From contig WBZZ01005871.1 of assembly GCA_019918135.1 (NCBI GenBank), forward strand, positions 207,501 through 262,500: DNA of 55,000 nucleotides, in the 5' to 3' direction. The position numbers and the translations under genes were made by a program. Positions 12,087 through 23,519 of the stretch are shown here, one piece after another. The DNA comes from Paulinella micropora (lineage: Eukaryota; Cercozoa; Imbricatea; Euglyphida; Paulinellidae). A model generated the notes under the pieces. The model was not told the DNA's origin, made no database searches, and was given only the letters and a program-made list of their open reading frames with translations. Every line of letters begins with the position of its first letter. Within the stretch, counting starts at the first letter, position 1.

Positions 12087-12928
12087 ACTGACGGGTCACT
12101 ACCCATCATGTGTGTAGCGTTGTCTACATACTCGTCTTCCTGAGGCGTATTTGGTGGCTTCTTTTCCTCTTCAGGCACCGCATCATCCCCTGTCCTTGGA
12201 ACCGGTTCCACCTCTGTGAGGTCCCGATGAATCGTAATCACCGTATTAAGTTGATCCCAAGGTCCCACCGTCCTTGCCTGCCCACCCAATTGCTCATCTT
12301 GACGTTGCTGTGGCAGTTGAGCTCCCGGCGAGACCGACTGGGCCTCCTTAACTTCTTTGGCTTCCTCCACGTCCTGAGACGTCCTTTGCCTCTTCTTCTC
12401 CGGTAAATAACTGAACGGAGCCGGATATTGTCTCGCCGTTTCTCGCAAGATCATCCTCTGGTTCTCGGTGTCTGCCTCTTCCAAAGCTTCCATCAAGCCT
12501 TCCCAGCTTACCTCCATCCATGGCATCACGTTCGACGGCGGGTTCATCATCAGATCCCGACTGTAGCGTGGCATTAGCTCCGTCTTCCCCGGTTCCGGCA
12601 TTACGTGACAATATCGTAGCATCCTGTTGTAGGCTAAGTCTCCTCTCATCTTGGCCAACGTCGATCTATGGGGTCCAAGCCCTCGAGGCGGAAGCAACCT
12701 TCTGTTGTCGTAAACCGCCTGCCACGATGGCCTCACTTCATCCTTTTGCGTCCACAAACAAAATATTTTGTGAACCGGGTAGTCTCGCTTCTGGCAGGCC
12801 TCATCGCAATACACCACCATCTTGCAACGCCCACATCTCTTCTTCTTTCCAGGCAAGCTACACATCTCACATTCCTCCGGCATATGGACACCTTTGTCAA
12901 CAGGCTCGTTCTCCACCATGCGAACCAC
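11903..12928 (-). pseudogene. Copia gag-pol region with MYND-type zinc finger
   Basis: In the same frame as gag, after an in-frame TGA. Residues about 19-58 contain CEMCSLP, CGRCKMVVYC, CQKRDYPVHKIFC, an arrangement matching the MYND zinc finger (protein-protein contact module). The rest is Pro-, Glu- and Gln-rich and ends by frameshift near 11903, just before the protease. A MYND finger is not part of the standard copia set. It could be a captured host exon or a lineage-specific gag extension. Confidence 0.7.
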
Positions 12929-14250
12929 TCATTCTTCCCAATCGTCAGGTGCTATTCGTAGGTTGTACATCCATCGCCAGTACCGTAGCTCATCCAAACT
13001 TGCATTGTTGAAACAGGTACGGAAATCCGCGACATTGACATTCCCATTTCTGGTATTCCCGGGCACGACCGTCTGCGGTGGTCCAAGGTACATGAACGGT
13101 GCAGGCGTCGCCATGAACGCATACAGCCTTCTGCCGTCACGTCCCTTTCGCTCCGCACCAACCTCCCTTAGACCTCCCCCATCCGCCGCAGGCGTCAGAT
13201 AAGCATCATCCATCGTTCGTGGCACCACCATCTTGTCGTTGCTGGGCCTGACCGACGCCAAACAAGACACACCCGGCTGACGCGTAGCCCCGCCTTTGCC
13301 TTTTTCGCCCCCCTTCTTCCGGTTGGCATCCTTGACTGGAGGCGCACTGGTTCTGGTCGCCGTTTGACTCGCCCCCCCGTCACTCTTCTGAGCTCCCGTC
13401 GGGGGCAGTTTCCTTCGGTACCTTTCCTTCAAGCTAGAGCATCGCCGTCCTTGATGTTCGTGGCCAGGGATCCTACAAGGCTGCGTGCAGGTAAAGTACT
13501 TGTGCGGACGCCCATAGTTGTAACACTCAAGTTTCCTATGTAGGTCGCCCCCATCCTTTCCCCGCGCCGCCACCATCGCAATCTCCGCTTTATCATGTTG
13601 ACGCAAAGACTCATTCGCCAGTACCCTCCTCTCGAAGAGTAACCGAAACTGATCCCACGTCCTCGACGGCGAAGACACTTGATCATCTAGGAACGGTCTC
13701 CACAGCTCTTTCTCCGAGGACTTGCTCAACGCAGTTTTGAAAAACTGCATCCTTAGCGTCACACTAATAGGTTCCCCATGATCTTCAAGGAAATCGCAGT
13801 GAGTCTCGAAGTCGCTCATTTGAGCCATCATATCTTCTTTGCAATGAAATTTCCACATACTAATCAGCGTATTCCGCTTCTGCTTCTGATGTGCCTCGTT
13901 GCCTTGGTAGCGGAGCCTCAACACGTTGATCAACTCCTCCGGCCGAAGCGACGGCTCCCTTACTAGATGCCGTACAATTCTCTCCGCCGGTGTCCCGTAC
14001 TCCAATCCCTTGTAGAGCCACATAAAAATTTTCGCCCTTCTTGCTATCACCTTTCTCCTTTGAGCAGGTATCAGGTTTCTCTTACCCTCTTCCGGCTCAA
14101 CCGGCGCAGCCCGATCTTGAGAGGACGACGCAGGTTGCAATCCAGTGTTCGCCCCTTTCTTGCTCGCCTTCCGGTTGCCAGATCCCTTCACTTCAGCAGC
14201 CGCAGCGGCCTCCCTTGCCTCCTCCTCCACTTCCATCCGCCATTCCAGTA
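12929..14250 (-). pseudogene. Copia gag (nucleocapsid region)
   Basis: Structural Gag protein. Basic and alpha-helical in character, with a central gag-like segment (residues about 80-230) and a zinc-knuckle-like Cys/His block near CYNYGRPHKYFTC..C..PGHEHQGRRC. Its true N-terminus lies on the other strand at 14434-14600 because of the 14250-14600 inversion; the frames match at the breakpoint. It ends with TGA at 12929-12931, and the next region continues in the same frame. Confidence 0.75.
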
Positions 14251-14600
14251 GTTCTGACACTCGTAATTACAGTGATCAGGTCATACACGCGGTTTGGCGC
14301 GCGCCTAGTTACCTCAATCAGTTCTAGTTATTAAAGTTCTTCAGATTTGCCAAATCTTGCAAGTCACCAAGTGCTCCGGTCTAGGACCTGACCTCTACGC
14401 TTAATAAGCCGGTGGATTTTGTTACATTGGGTTATGAGTGCTTCTACGCCAAAAGATGCTGCGTCTGCGATTCTGCAAGGCAAGGCGCCAGCTTTCAAGG
14501 ATGGAGTCCAAGGAAGGAGCTGGGATGACTGGTTTGCGCAAGTCAGAGCCGACCTCTCGTCCGTGGAATGTTGGGAGTACGTTGCGCCCCTGAAGGACGT
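14250..14600 (+). other. Inverted segment of the copia 5' end (LTR part, primer site, gag start)
   Basis: Contains LTR sequence (14250-14429) in plus orientation, then a PBS-like tgggttatgagtgc at 14428-14441, then an ATG at 14434 opening a Gag-like peptide with SWDDWFAQVRADL. Both sides of this segment fit the rest of the element only in the opposite orientation: the LTR joins to 14601-14717 and gag joins to 14249 downwards. Short inverted bases agta (14247-14250) and tact (14600-14603) flank it. Confidence 0.82.
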
Positions 14601-14717
14601 ACTAACAACAAATAAATCATGTGTCGGTCCGTCTAATCATTAATAATACCTCAATGTTATCAATACGGTCTATCGAATTATCAATACAATCTGACCGTCA
14701 TCCAAATTGGTGCAAAG
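14601..14717 (-). repeat. Copia 5' LTR, outer part
   Basis: 117 bases directly repeated at 8784-8900 with few differences. It ends at the right target duplication. The remainder of this LTR is in the inverted segment at 14250-14429. Confidence 0.85.
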
Positions 14718-17700
14718 TTAATTATTGGACTGATAACCGCTTTAACACACGTCTTGCTTTAAAATCAACATCAGACATCAAAGAGGGAAAAAATCTATAC
14801 TACACAGAACAACGAGTGAGGGACAATGACGAAGTCAAAGCCTCAACTCAACACCGCTCTAATACTTCCAATCCGCGCCAAACCAGTTTATACAATTTGA
14901 TAGACACAAACATATCCGCACCATTGGTCGGTCAATAGTTAACATATAATGATGTAGACGGTAAATGGAGGAATACAACCCTCGGTTCAATTGATACACT
15001 TTCAGATGTAGTCATAACCGCACCAATAGCCACTAATAGTTATATCACATATAATTCAATCAACTGGGTAAATAAAACATTTCCGATAAATGTTGATGAA
15101 TTCGGCAATATTAATATGGGAGGGTATTTGAATATAACAGGAGTTAATTTACTAAATACCAAAGATGTTGATGAATGGATATTTGAGCATAATGATAATA
15201 ATAATAAAGTTTCAGCAGGTGGAAGTATAGATAGCCACAGCGATGTGACAATAACAGGCTTCCCAGCAGATAATCAATTACTCATTTGTAGCACAGGACA
15301 ATGGAGAAATGCGACTTCACCCTTTCTGAGATTAGACGGCACTGCCAGCATGACGGGAGGACTAAACATGAACAGCCAAAACATTACAAATGTAAATCAA
15401 CTAAATGGTAGGGCTATCACAACTTGGTTATCAGAGCACGACTCCAACAACGCGAAAGTGTCGGCAAGTGGAAGTATTGATACACATAGTGATGTGATTA
15501 TAACAACAGCAACAGATAATCAACTGCTTATTTATAGCACAGGTCAATGGCGAAATGTGGCATCGCCCTTTCTTAGATTAGACGGCACCGCCAGTATGAC
15601 AGGTGCATTAAATATGGGTGGTTATGCTATTTCAGGTGCTTCTACATATAATGGAATTAATCTCACCACTCTTGCAGTTGATGGTTCGGTGGTTAAACTA
15701 ACAGGAGACCAAACCATAGCAGGAACCAAAACATTCAGCAACATCATAAATGCTAGTGCGGGTATTGATATGAAAAGCCAAAGCATAACAAATGTTAATC
15801 TTGTTGATGGTGTGGATTTTTCTGTTTTTGATACTTCGGTGGTTAAATTAACAGGAGACCAAACCATAGCAGGCAATAAAAAATTTACATCAGTTTTAGA
15901 AGTAAGTGGTTCATCAAATCCTGCTTCTTTTGACGCATCGGCATCGCCTTTGATACAAAAATAGGAATGATTGCAGCACAGAAAATAGCAACAGCGACCT
16001 TTTATCCGATACACATAACTGGTTCGTATGTAGAGTTATATTCAGGTAATACTTTAATTATAACTGCAACTGGAACAACATTAAGTTTGAACAACAACAG
16101 AATAACAAACTTAGCCACACCATCAGCAACAACGGACGGAGCAAACAAAAGTTATGTGGATACATTAGACATACAAAATGTAAAACTAACAACAGACCAA
16201 ACCATAACAGGAAGTAAAACATTTGATGGGGCAAGCACCACGATAAAATATCTAACTTTAACTGATTTTAATAATCAACTTATCATTAATGGTGGAAATA
16301 TAACATATAATGGGGCTCGGATATTAAACCAAAATGGAGGAGATATATTCTTTTCACAGACATCAGGTGATTATCAATATTTCTTCTTTACTCTAAATAC
16401 TGCTACAAGTGGAACCGCGAACCAAAGAGGTTATGTATTCACGAATGTAGCATTTGATGTAAAAGGAGCAGGTCTTTATATTTCAAAACTTTTGGATAAT
16501 AAAAGTGCTTCATCTGACATTGTCCGTTTCAACAATGCTGGTGGTATGCGGTTTTATGGGGACTTAGATATGAACTCAAACAACATAACAAGTGCTGGAA
16601 CAATGACGGGAACATCAATTACTTCAACTGCTGGCATGACTACAACAACATTAACGGCGAGCGATAAAATAACAACTGCAATAGACAAACCGATAATCAT
16701 AGGTAAATCAACAAAGGGAACAGGAGCAACAAGAGGTTTAGAGTTGTATGGAACGACGAACAACATTGCGGGGCCACATATACAAGCAATAACGACGGCG
16801 GACATCTATCCAGTTTTTCAAAATCTCAACTGGTCACACGACAACATATCCTTAAACTTTGATTCTTATTGGGATGGCACTAACTGGAAATCAAGTAATG
16901 CTGGTTCAAATTTCCAAATATCAAAAGGAAACAATAAAATCGCTTTTAGCTACAAATCAGGAATAGCAGCAGGAAGCAATATAACATGGTCTGAGGCGAT
17001 GAATATAAGCACAGCAGGACTAATAACGGCGAATGCGGGAATTACATGTTCAGGGCTGCTAACTACCACAACTAATAACGGAGCGAAAATAGGAATTCAA
17101 GGACAAACAGACGGGACGAATGCGAGAGGAATATTTGTATGGGATACTGCTGATCCAAACTGGGGAATTTATATGTCTCAGTCTGGAGCAAATAAAGAAT
17201 TAAATGGAGGAACAGCACCAGCAGGAGGAGTAGGCGGAGGATTGACTTCTTATGCTTTTAGATTTAGAGTGAATAATTCTTCAACGAGTGGGTTCATATG
17301 GGAGAATAGTTCAAATACTGCTTTAATGTCTTTGAAAGCAAGCGATGGACAATTATAGGTATTGTCTAATCCAATTCAATATTCAGACAGGAGAAAAAAA
17401 GAAGATATAAAGGAATGCTTAGGCTTAGATTTTATTAATAAGTTAAATCCAGTCTGCTATCGTATGATTGATGATAAAAAAAATGTAGGACTGGCTTAAT
17501 AGCACAAGAATTAGAGGACATACTAATAGAAATGAATATGATAGATTTTGGCGGTTTTATAAAAGAAACAATTATGGTTTCGTGTCCAAAGCAAAGAAAA
17601 GAATGCGAATTGAAAGGTGTGAGTGTTAATCCAGAAGATGTTAAATGTGTTGATGGTGGTGATGTCGGTTATGGTATAGGTTATTCCGAGTTTATTGCAA

Positions 17701-17830
17701 CATTAATTAAAGCGGGTCAACAATGATCAGAAAAGGTGATTTATTTAGAAAAAGAAAATAAAAATCTTATGAATATATTACAAGACCAAGCAAACCAATT
17801 AGCAGAAATACGAGCAGTCGTTTTCCCTTG
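14718..17830 (+). pseudogene. Tail-fibre-like gene of element 1, 3' part, with a peptidase S74-type tip
   Basis: Continues the fibre after copia. It has many beta-repeat units of the type LDGTASMTGxLNM, SVVKLTGDQTIAGxKTF and NITNVN, as in phage tail fibres. Stops or shifts occur at 14936 (TAG for Tyr), about 15940, 17356 and about 17490. The last part carries YSDRRKKEDIKE, FINKLNP and IAQELED, the hallmark order of the S74 intramolecular chaperone that trims and trimerises fibres. This tip differs from the one in element 2, although the shafts match closely. Predicted virion surface protein. Confidence 0.85.
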
Positions 17831-17893
17831 ATATTTATCAACTTCACTCCTATCTGGCTAATCGCCAGATTTCCCGTTTGTTGATAAACATCG
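17830..17893. repeat. Palindrome family A, intergenic copy (element 1)
   Basis: Starts GATATTTATCAAC and ends GTTGATAAACATCG, with an inner ATCTGGC/GCCAGAT stem. It overlaps the fibre 3' end. No copy exists at the matching place in element 2. Confidence 0.8.
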
Positions 17894-17929
17894 TAATAGA
17901 ATAATATTTTCTAATAAAAAACGTCGTAA

Positions 17930-17980
17930 TTTAGAATAAGAGAGAAATCTGTCGAAGACAGATAGAATCGCAATTCTAAA
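17930..17980. repeat. Palindrome family B (element 1)
   Basis: TTTAGAAT/ATTCTAAA outer arms and ATCTGTC/GACAGAT inner arms, just upstream of the 17986 start codon. Absent from element 2 at this place. Confidence 0.75.
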
Positions 17981-17985
17981 ATATC

Positions 17986-18341
17986 ATGCCCAACAATAAT
18001 ACAACTAGACTTCACAGACCACCACCTATTATGGATATGGATGGCGAACTAGCTCCCGAATTAAAGTCTCGTGTTCTTGAAGTAGAACTAAAGACTGAGG
18101 AAAAAAAGTAGAGCACGAATTGGAAGATAACTGGAATTGTTGTTGTATAAAAAACAGACCGACCGACAGCTGACTTATTAAATACTTATTTCAAATGGGT
18201 ATCATTATCGCTATTATAACCCTTTGTATCGTGAGGCTATCTGAAAAGAACTTACCTTGTGAGGTTGCTAATACTTATGTCGGAATTTTAAAATTATTGA
18301 TTGGAATATGCCTTCCATCGCCTTCTAGTTCAAAGAAATGA
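17986..18341 (+). pseudogene. Small membrane protein of element 1 (homologue 42736-43086)
   Basis: The N-terminus (LHRPPPIMDMDGEL) is nearly identical to the intact 116-aa copy in element 2. Frameshifts near 18110 and 18170 break this copy. The intact form has two hydrophobic segments at its C-terminus. Its 3' end overlaps the convergent Cys-rich gene, as in element 2. Confidence 0.75.
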
Positions 18342-18577
18342 ACATTCATACAAATGTATTTTATACCATGAACTATCGCTGGCACAGATTAAAGGTAGTG
18401 CTTCATCAAAACTAACACACCAATCACTCATAGGCTTATACACACATTTAAATTTAGTTTCTATTCCTTTCTGATACAATAAACACACGCATCTCGCTTT
18501 GTTTGATTTACTCTGCTATAAAAGTCGCAGGCAGTCCGCGAAATAGCAGAGCACACAAACAAGAATATTAAAATCAT
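18330..18577 (-). pseudogene. Small Cys-rich secreted-type protein of element 1 (homologue 42502-42747)
   Basis: Minus-strand reading gives a hydrophobic start (MILIFLFVCSAIS), then a domain with CVYC, KFKC, DWCVSF, PLIC and YEC. The Cys pattern matches the intact copy in element 2. One indel near 18480 breaks the frame. It runs against the direction of the virion genes on both sides. Function unknown. Confidence 0.65.
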
Positions 18578-18625
18578 TTCTTTTTAGATCAAAGATTTTT
18601 TTAAAACCTATGTATATTATATAGT

Positions 18626-18985
18626 ATGTCGGAGTTCAAATACCAAAAGATTGTTTTTCTAAGCAATGATTTTGTGGGGAGCAAAACATTTAATAAAAAT
18701 ATTCAAATGTCATTTACACCCACCAAAATGAATGTTAAGTTTATTCATTATACGAACGACCAGACTGAAACCAAAACCAGAATTCTTTATATGGACAGAA
18801 TTGGAATTATTGGCACATTTGCAGATAGTAATATAGCAAACATTTCAAACCTCAGTTATAATTTGGGTGTAGTGGGTTGGTCTGACGGACAATATACATT
18901 TAAAGTCCTTGAAACTGACAGCGGAAATATTGATACAGGAAATTTACCGGGAAGAATTGTTGTGTGTTTTGAATTCTTAGCTTAA
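18626..18985 (+). CDS. Conserved 119-aa Polinton protein, intact in element 1
   Basis: Starts at an ATG behind tatatag and is uninterrupted, unlike most element 1 genes. Nearly identical to 42126-42488 in element 2. The sequence is beta-rich with no signal peptide or membrane segment; motifs include MSFTPTKMNVKFIHY and YNLGVVGW. Its place between fibre/membrane genes and the packaging ATPase suggests a virion or morphogenesis role, which is inference. I recognise no named family. Confidence 0.82.
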   Translation: MSEFKYQKIVFLSNDFVGSKTFNKNIQMSFTPTKMNVKFIHYTNDQTETKTRILYMDRIGIIGTFADSNIANISNLSYNLGVVGWSDGQYTFKVLETDSGNIDTGNLPGRIVVCFEFLA

Positions 18986-18995
18986 CTGGCAGATT

Positions 18996-19015
18996 GTTGC
19001 GGATTTATCCGCAAC
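18996..19015. terminator. Hairpin after the 119-aa gene
   Basis: 9-bp perfect arms GTTGCGGAT/ATCCGCAAC with a 2-base loop, 10 bases after the stop codon. It could be a transcript end or another short palindrome; not shared with element 2. Confidence 0.35.
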
Positions 19016-19040
19016 GAATTTGTGGCTTAGAATATACACG

Positions 19041-19881
19041 ATGCAAAAAATAAACAATGTCAAGGTGAAACCAGTGAAGCAGGAAGGAAACGGAGACAAA
19101 AGCAAAAGGTCATAAATTATTCAATGAGCCGTAATACTATGCCAATATATTTCTACTCGCCAGAAAAAAGAGCGGTAAAACAAAAGCACTCTTTGAAATA
19201 CTGAAACGGACAACAGACAGAAAAACCCGTATTGTCATTATTGCTTCAACAATACACAAGGACTACATTTATAAAGCAATGGTAAAGCACTTTAAGAACA
19301 GAGGCAACCCAATGGCAATATATACCTTTCTTAAATCAGATGGTGTAAATGTCATTGATTATGAGTTAGACAAACTTGACAAAAATCTCCAGCATGCTGG
19401 AGATAACGAGCAACACGAAGGCAAAATTAAACAGGACGATAAAGAACCGATGGAGAAACCACAATTTCTTTATTTTGGAAAAGAAAAGAAACAGATAAAG
19501 GAGGCACCAAAAGGGAGACCGAGTAAGTATATTTCGCCATAGGTTGTTTTTGTCTTGGACGATTGAGGAAGTGGATTAAGAGACAAGTCCGTAAGTGATT
19601 TGTTAAAAAAGAACAGACACTGTAAAAGTAAGGTGATTATGTCAAGTCAGTATCTGAACGACCTTAGGCCAGAAGCCATTAAGCAGTTAGACTATTTATT
19701 AATCTTTCCAGGCCAATCTCAGGACAAAATGGAACTCGTGTATAAACATCTTGATTTATCTTTTGACTTTGATTATTTTCTTCAAAAGTATCACGAGGCT
19801 ACAAAGGAACGATTTAATTTTCTTTATGTCTCAAGTGTTGATGACGAGTTGAGAAAAAATTTTGATGATCGCTTTCGATAA
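19041..19881 (+). pseudogene. FtsK/HerA-type DNA-packaging ATPase of element 1
   Basis: Homologue of 41301-42074. Walker A is still visible as ARKKSGKT near 19155-19180. Frameshifts occur near 19110, a TAG at about 19540 and a TGA at about 19564 replaces Leu in the Walker B block (VFVLDD). A 20-bp perfect palindrome (19385-19404) adds residues absent from element 2. The intact family pumps DNA into capsids. Confidence 0.85.
19385..19404. repeat. 20-bp perfect palindrome inside the ATPase reading frame
   Basis: ATCTCCAGCATGCTGGAGAT is its own reverse complement. The element 2 gene lacks it at this position, so it is a gain here or a loss there, in coding sequence. Confidence 0.75.
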
Positions 19882-19971
19882 TCAGTTAGGTGTTTATGAA
19901 ACACCAAAAATTTTAATTTTCGTCTTAAATAAAAAATATCTTATAAATAATTATTTTTTTTACTTATTATA

Positions 19972-20284
19972 ATGGTAGTAAAAACGACTCGTGTTGAAGT
20001 CATTCCAACAATCGGCAAAAGAACAATTAACTCAAGCACAAATATGGCAGGAGGCAAAAAGAAGACTGGACGAAAGAAGGGCAAGGGGCAGGCTGGCGGT
20101 AAAATTAACTGGCAAAAAGTGGGGAAAACTGCCTTGGTTGTTAATAAATTCCTTCGATAAAGTAATCTCTAGAACTGCTGGAGCCTTAAGCAGTATTGGA
20201 GTGCCTTATGCAGGGTCTGTCCAAGCCACCGCTTCAAAACTTGGTTATGGTAAGCAGAGAGGACGTGGAGCGCTTAAGTTTTGA
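19972..20284 (+). pseudogene. Small basic virion protein of element 1, frameshifted
   Basis: Homologue of 40950-41258. The first half (to 20160) has a Lys/Gly-rich stretch and GGKINWQKVGKTAL; after a one-base shift near 20155 the second half continues as VISRTAGALSSIGVPYAG and LGYGKQRG. Probable DNA-condensing or minor virion component by composition and context only. Confidence 0.75.
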
Positions 20285-21862
20285 AAATAGAATATTGAAA
20301 TTATGCGGAAATATTTTTTGATAATATAATGGGGACTACTAAAACCAAGCGAATAAAAAAGAAAAAGGTAAGACCACCGCGGGTTTATAGAAATAAAAGC
20401 GGGAGGCCTTATATTATCCAGAAGGGTAAAAAATATTATCTTAATTTTGGTAAGAAAACAAATGATATGAGCACACTTCAAATTGTTAAACTTTTTATGA
20501 AATACTTAAGCAGACCGAAAGCAAAGAAAAAAGCAAAGAAGGAGGATTTAAGAAAAATCCAAAGCCTGTCTGAGATTGAACAAAATACAAGAACAGCCAT
20601 TCAAGACCACTTAGACAAACTTAAAAAGGAGAAATACGAAAAGATTGATGAGATAGACCAAACAGAGAAAAAAGCACAGGCTGATGCTGAAGAGGAAAGG
20701 AAGAGGCAAGAGCGTCGCGTAGACGCAGATGCAAAGGAAAGACAAGAGATAATGGATAGGGAACATAAAAGAGAACTAGCGGATATTAATGAAAGAAAGG
20801 AATAAATAGATAGGGCATTAAGAATAGAAAGAAAACTAATAGAGGATGTAAAATATGAAGAAGACAGAAAAAATAGGATACAAGCATTACCACCACCACC
20901 GCAATATCAATATATTATGCCACCGCAACATGGACAGCCACAAGCACCACAATTAGGAGCCCCGCCACAAGCACCACCATTAGGAGCACCACCATTAGCT
21001 AATTTAGGAAATGAAACGCCATTGAAAACAAAAGAGCAATATGATGAAGAAAAAAAAAGCAAAAGCAGAAAGATATTGAAACACTGAAATTAGCAGGATA
21101 TACAGATAATTTCATTAAAAAATGAGTCTTAAAGACTTACAAAAAGCCAGTCAAGATATTCAGACGGCTATAGCCACAGCAACATCTTTAGAAGAACAGA
21201 AAAAGTTAGCAGAAGAACATAAAGAAAAACTTGAAAAGGAAGAAAAGAAATCAGAAGAAAAGGGTAAGCATTTTGAAAATTTACTATTTAATCAATTTTT
21301 AATCTCTGGATTTTCAAAAACTTATCACCCAAACATTACTATAAAAGAGTTAGCACAGGCTTTAAAAAAGAGACTAGATAGTGAAGGTCATAAAAAATTA
21401 AATTACAAAGACACTACAAAGTGGATAATTGACATAATTAAAAGGTTTAATATTGATGTTCGAAATGAAGAGAAAAATGTGAAAAGAAGAGTAGCAGATT
21501 ATGCTAGATATGAAGAGTATATGGGTATTAATGAACAAAAAGGGAGTGGAGCGAAGACATTAGAAGAATTAATTGAAAAGGTATTTTCAATAAAAACAAT
21601 TAAAAAATATCTATCCCGCAATGATTGGAGGCACACAATGAATAAAAAGGACTTTGTAAAAACTCTAATTAGCAAAATGACTATAGACCCGAATGTGGAT
21701 AAACAAGTTTCAGCGGATTTAAATGTTGATGAAGGGTTGCCCCAACCGCTACCCCCGAGAACAAGTTCTGCGGAGCAGAACATCGTGGCAAAGCCACTCA
21801 TCGCGGAGACAACCATACCCACGAGCGTCGCGGAGACAACTATTACCCCGACATCAGAGCAA

Positions 21863-21917
21863 GATATTTACGAACCTGCTCTCCAGTCTGCGACTACCGA
21901 GCGGTTCGTAAACATCG
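21863..21917. repeat. Palindrome family A inside coding sequence (element 1)
   Basis: Starts GATATTTACGAACC and ends GGTTCGTAAACATCG. It encodes residues between the acidic linker and the protease domain. The orthologous copy in element 2 is 39320-39374. Confidence 0.82.
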
Positions 21918-21948
21918 ACGGGGAGAGTAATATTGAAAAAACCATGGA

Positions 21949-22001
21949 CGATGTTCATCAACAAGCGAAAGCCGAAGGCGAAAGCGAAGTTGATGAATAT
22001 C
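21949..22001. repeat. Second in-frame palindrome family A (element 1)
   Basis: Starts CGATGTTCATCAAC and ends GTTGATGAATATC. The orthologue in element 2 is 39230-39288; the loops differ while the arms are kept. Confidence 0.82.
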
Positions 22002-22508
22002 AGCAGGAGGGCGAGGGACGGGGACTAATGACTCTTGAAATAGATGACATAATGAAAAAATATGGATGGTATCTCGGAGCGATAGCGAGCGATGAAATCA
22101 ACAAGTTGAAGCCAGGAAGCAGAAAACGATACGGATTTATTATGACTTTGGACAATCACAAGCAAGCAGGGTCTCATTGGATCGCAGTATAGATAAGTCT
22201 AGATAAAGACAGGAGTGTTGAAGTGTATGACCCTTTAGCACTTTATGAGCCAACAGAAGACTTTCAACAACAAATGAAACAACTAATAGATAAAAGCCAC
22301 CCCGATAGTTATTTATTAATGAAAGTAAATAAGGTCAAAGAGCAGAGTGATACTTCAGACACATGTGGATGGTTTGCTATGCGTTTTTTAATGGAGCGGG
22401 CGAAAGGAGAGTGGCTATACAGACTTGAAAGAAAAAGAAGCAGAGAAATTAAAAGCACAGCACAGATATGGTTTTGACATCTTTTTATGAGCATCGCTTT
22501 CATTCGCT

Positions 22509-22567
22509 GATATTTATCAACTACACTCTCATTCGTTTCACTCATTCTCGTTTGTTGATAAACATCG
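22509..22567. repeat. Palindrome family A, intergenic (element 1)
   Basis: GATATTTATCAAC ... GTTGATAAACATCG just after the protease stop. Not present in element 2. Confidence 0.82.
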
Positions 22568-22570
22568 ATG

Positions 22571-22626
22571 TTTTAGAATATAGCGAGAAATCTGGCGATT
22601 AGCCAGATAGAAGCGAGATTCTAAAA
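22571..22626. repeat. Palindrome family B, intergenic (element 1)
   Basis: TTTTAGAAT/ATTCTAAAA arms with an inner ATCTGGC/GCCAGAT stem, directly following the family A copy at 22509-22567. Confidence 0.75.
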
Positions 22627-22677
22627 TATCATTCATAAACATCGTAAAAAAGTAATATATTTAATAATATAGGAAAC

Positions 22678-22730
22678 GATATTTAAAAACGCACGAAAGT
22701 CGAAGACGAAAGTGCGGAGTTTTGAATATC
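22678..22730. repeat. Palindrome family A, intergenic (element 1)
   Basis: GATATTTAAAAAC ... GTTTTGAATATC ending three bases before the minor capsid ATG at 22732 region; inner arms CGCAC/GTGCG. Not present in element 2. Confidence 0.75.
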
Positions 22731-23519
22731 AATGGATTACAAAGGGGGCAGGTCAAGTGGTATCTATTACATTAATAGTAAAAATAGGATGACGGGGGCG
22801 GACAGCGACTTTACACACGAAGTCAATATGACGGGACTAGACAATCCCACACATTGTAAAATTCTTCATATTTATGTGCCGAAGTCGTATTACTCTGTCG
22901 CCAGTCCTTACAATACTTTTACATTATCCGAAGACGGATATGCGGCTTTAAATACGATACCTGAGGGTAACTACACAATGAACAACTTTAAAAAAAGTTA
23001 TCTGAGATACTGACGACAGACAGCCCAAATAATTATACTTATGTTGTCTCAAGCAGCAATACCAACATAGAGCCAGAAGATGGAAAATTAACATTTAGTG
23101 TGTCAGAGAATAAAGGAATTCAACCGCGGTTTATATTTGATGGTGATACCCGTATTCACGAGGTTATGGGGTTGATAGAAATTCAACATTTTTCTTCGCT
23201 AATGATTTCATTAAATCGCCAAATGTGATTATTTTAACTGGTGAAAAAACTCTTTATCTTCAATCTGATTTGGTGAATGAAGGTGATAAGCCAACGAAAT
23301 TCCTTTTGGGTCTGTTATCTATGACAGCTCTGGAAGCGAATACGGGAAAACGTTGTCCGCAAGTTCAAACAATGTGTTTAGGTTTTACTTGACGGACGAA
23401 AACGACCAAGCAATTAGTCTTAATGGTATAGGTATCGTTATGACTTTATTGGTTTATCGTGAAACTAATTATTTTAATTTATTTAATTCATTCTTCAATT
23501 TTGTTAAAGGCGAGATAAA

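Larger units (their letters stand above)
8608..14717 (-). mobile_element. Ty1/copia LTR retrotransposon, 6,110 bp, inserted in the element 1 fibre gene
   Basis: Minus-strand order is LTR, gag, MYND region, protease, integrase, reverse transcriptase, RNase H, polypurine tract, LTR. Integrase before RT is the copia order. The left LTR is complete (8608-8900). The right LTR is split because 14250-14600 is inverted in place. It is more GC-rich than the AT-rich Polinton around it. All pol domains are broken by frameshifts. Confidence 0.92.
20329..22490 (+). pseudogene. Coiled virion protein fused to adenain-like cysteine protease (element 1)
   Basis: Homologue of the intact 710-aa gene at 38721-40853. 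Breaks: TAA for Gln near 20803, frameshift near 21055, TAG for Trp near 22191 and a further shift near 22450. Catalytic landmarks remain: His in AGSHWIA, Asp in VEVYDPLA, Cys in DTCGWFAMRF. Two family A palindromes (21863-21917, 21949-22001) lie inside the frame at the same places as in element 2. Confidence 0.87.

Noticed and set aside
8608..14429. The 178-bp inverted repeat as TIRs of a DNA transposon
   Set aside because: The interior is a copia polyprotein; the inverted copy is explained by the 14250-14600 inversion and by LTR sequence shared in direct orientation.
15622..16014. Minus-strand frame of 130 codons across the element 1 fibre
   Set aside because: Antisense of the fibre repeats; the same shadow occurs in element 2.
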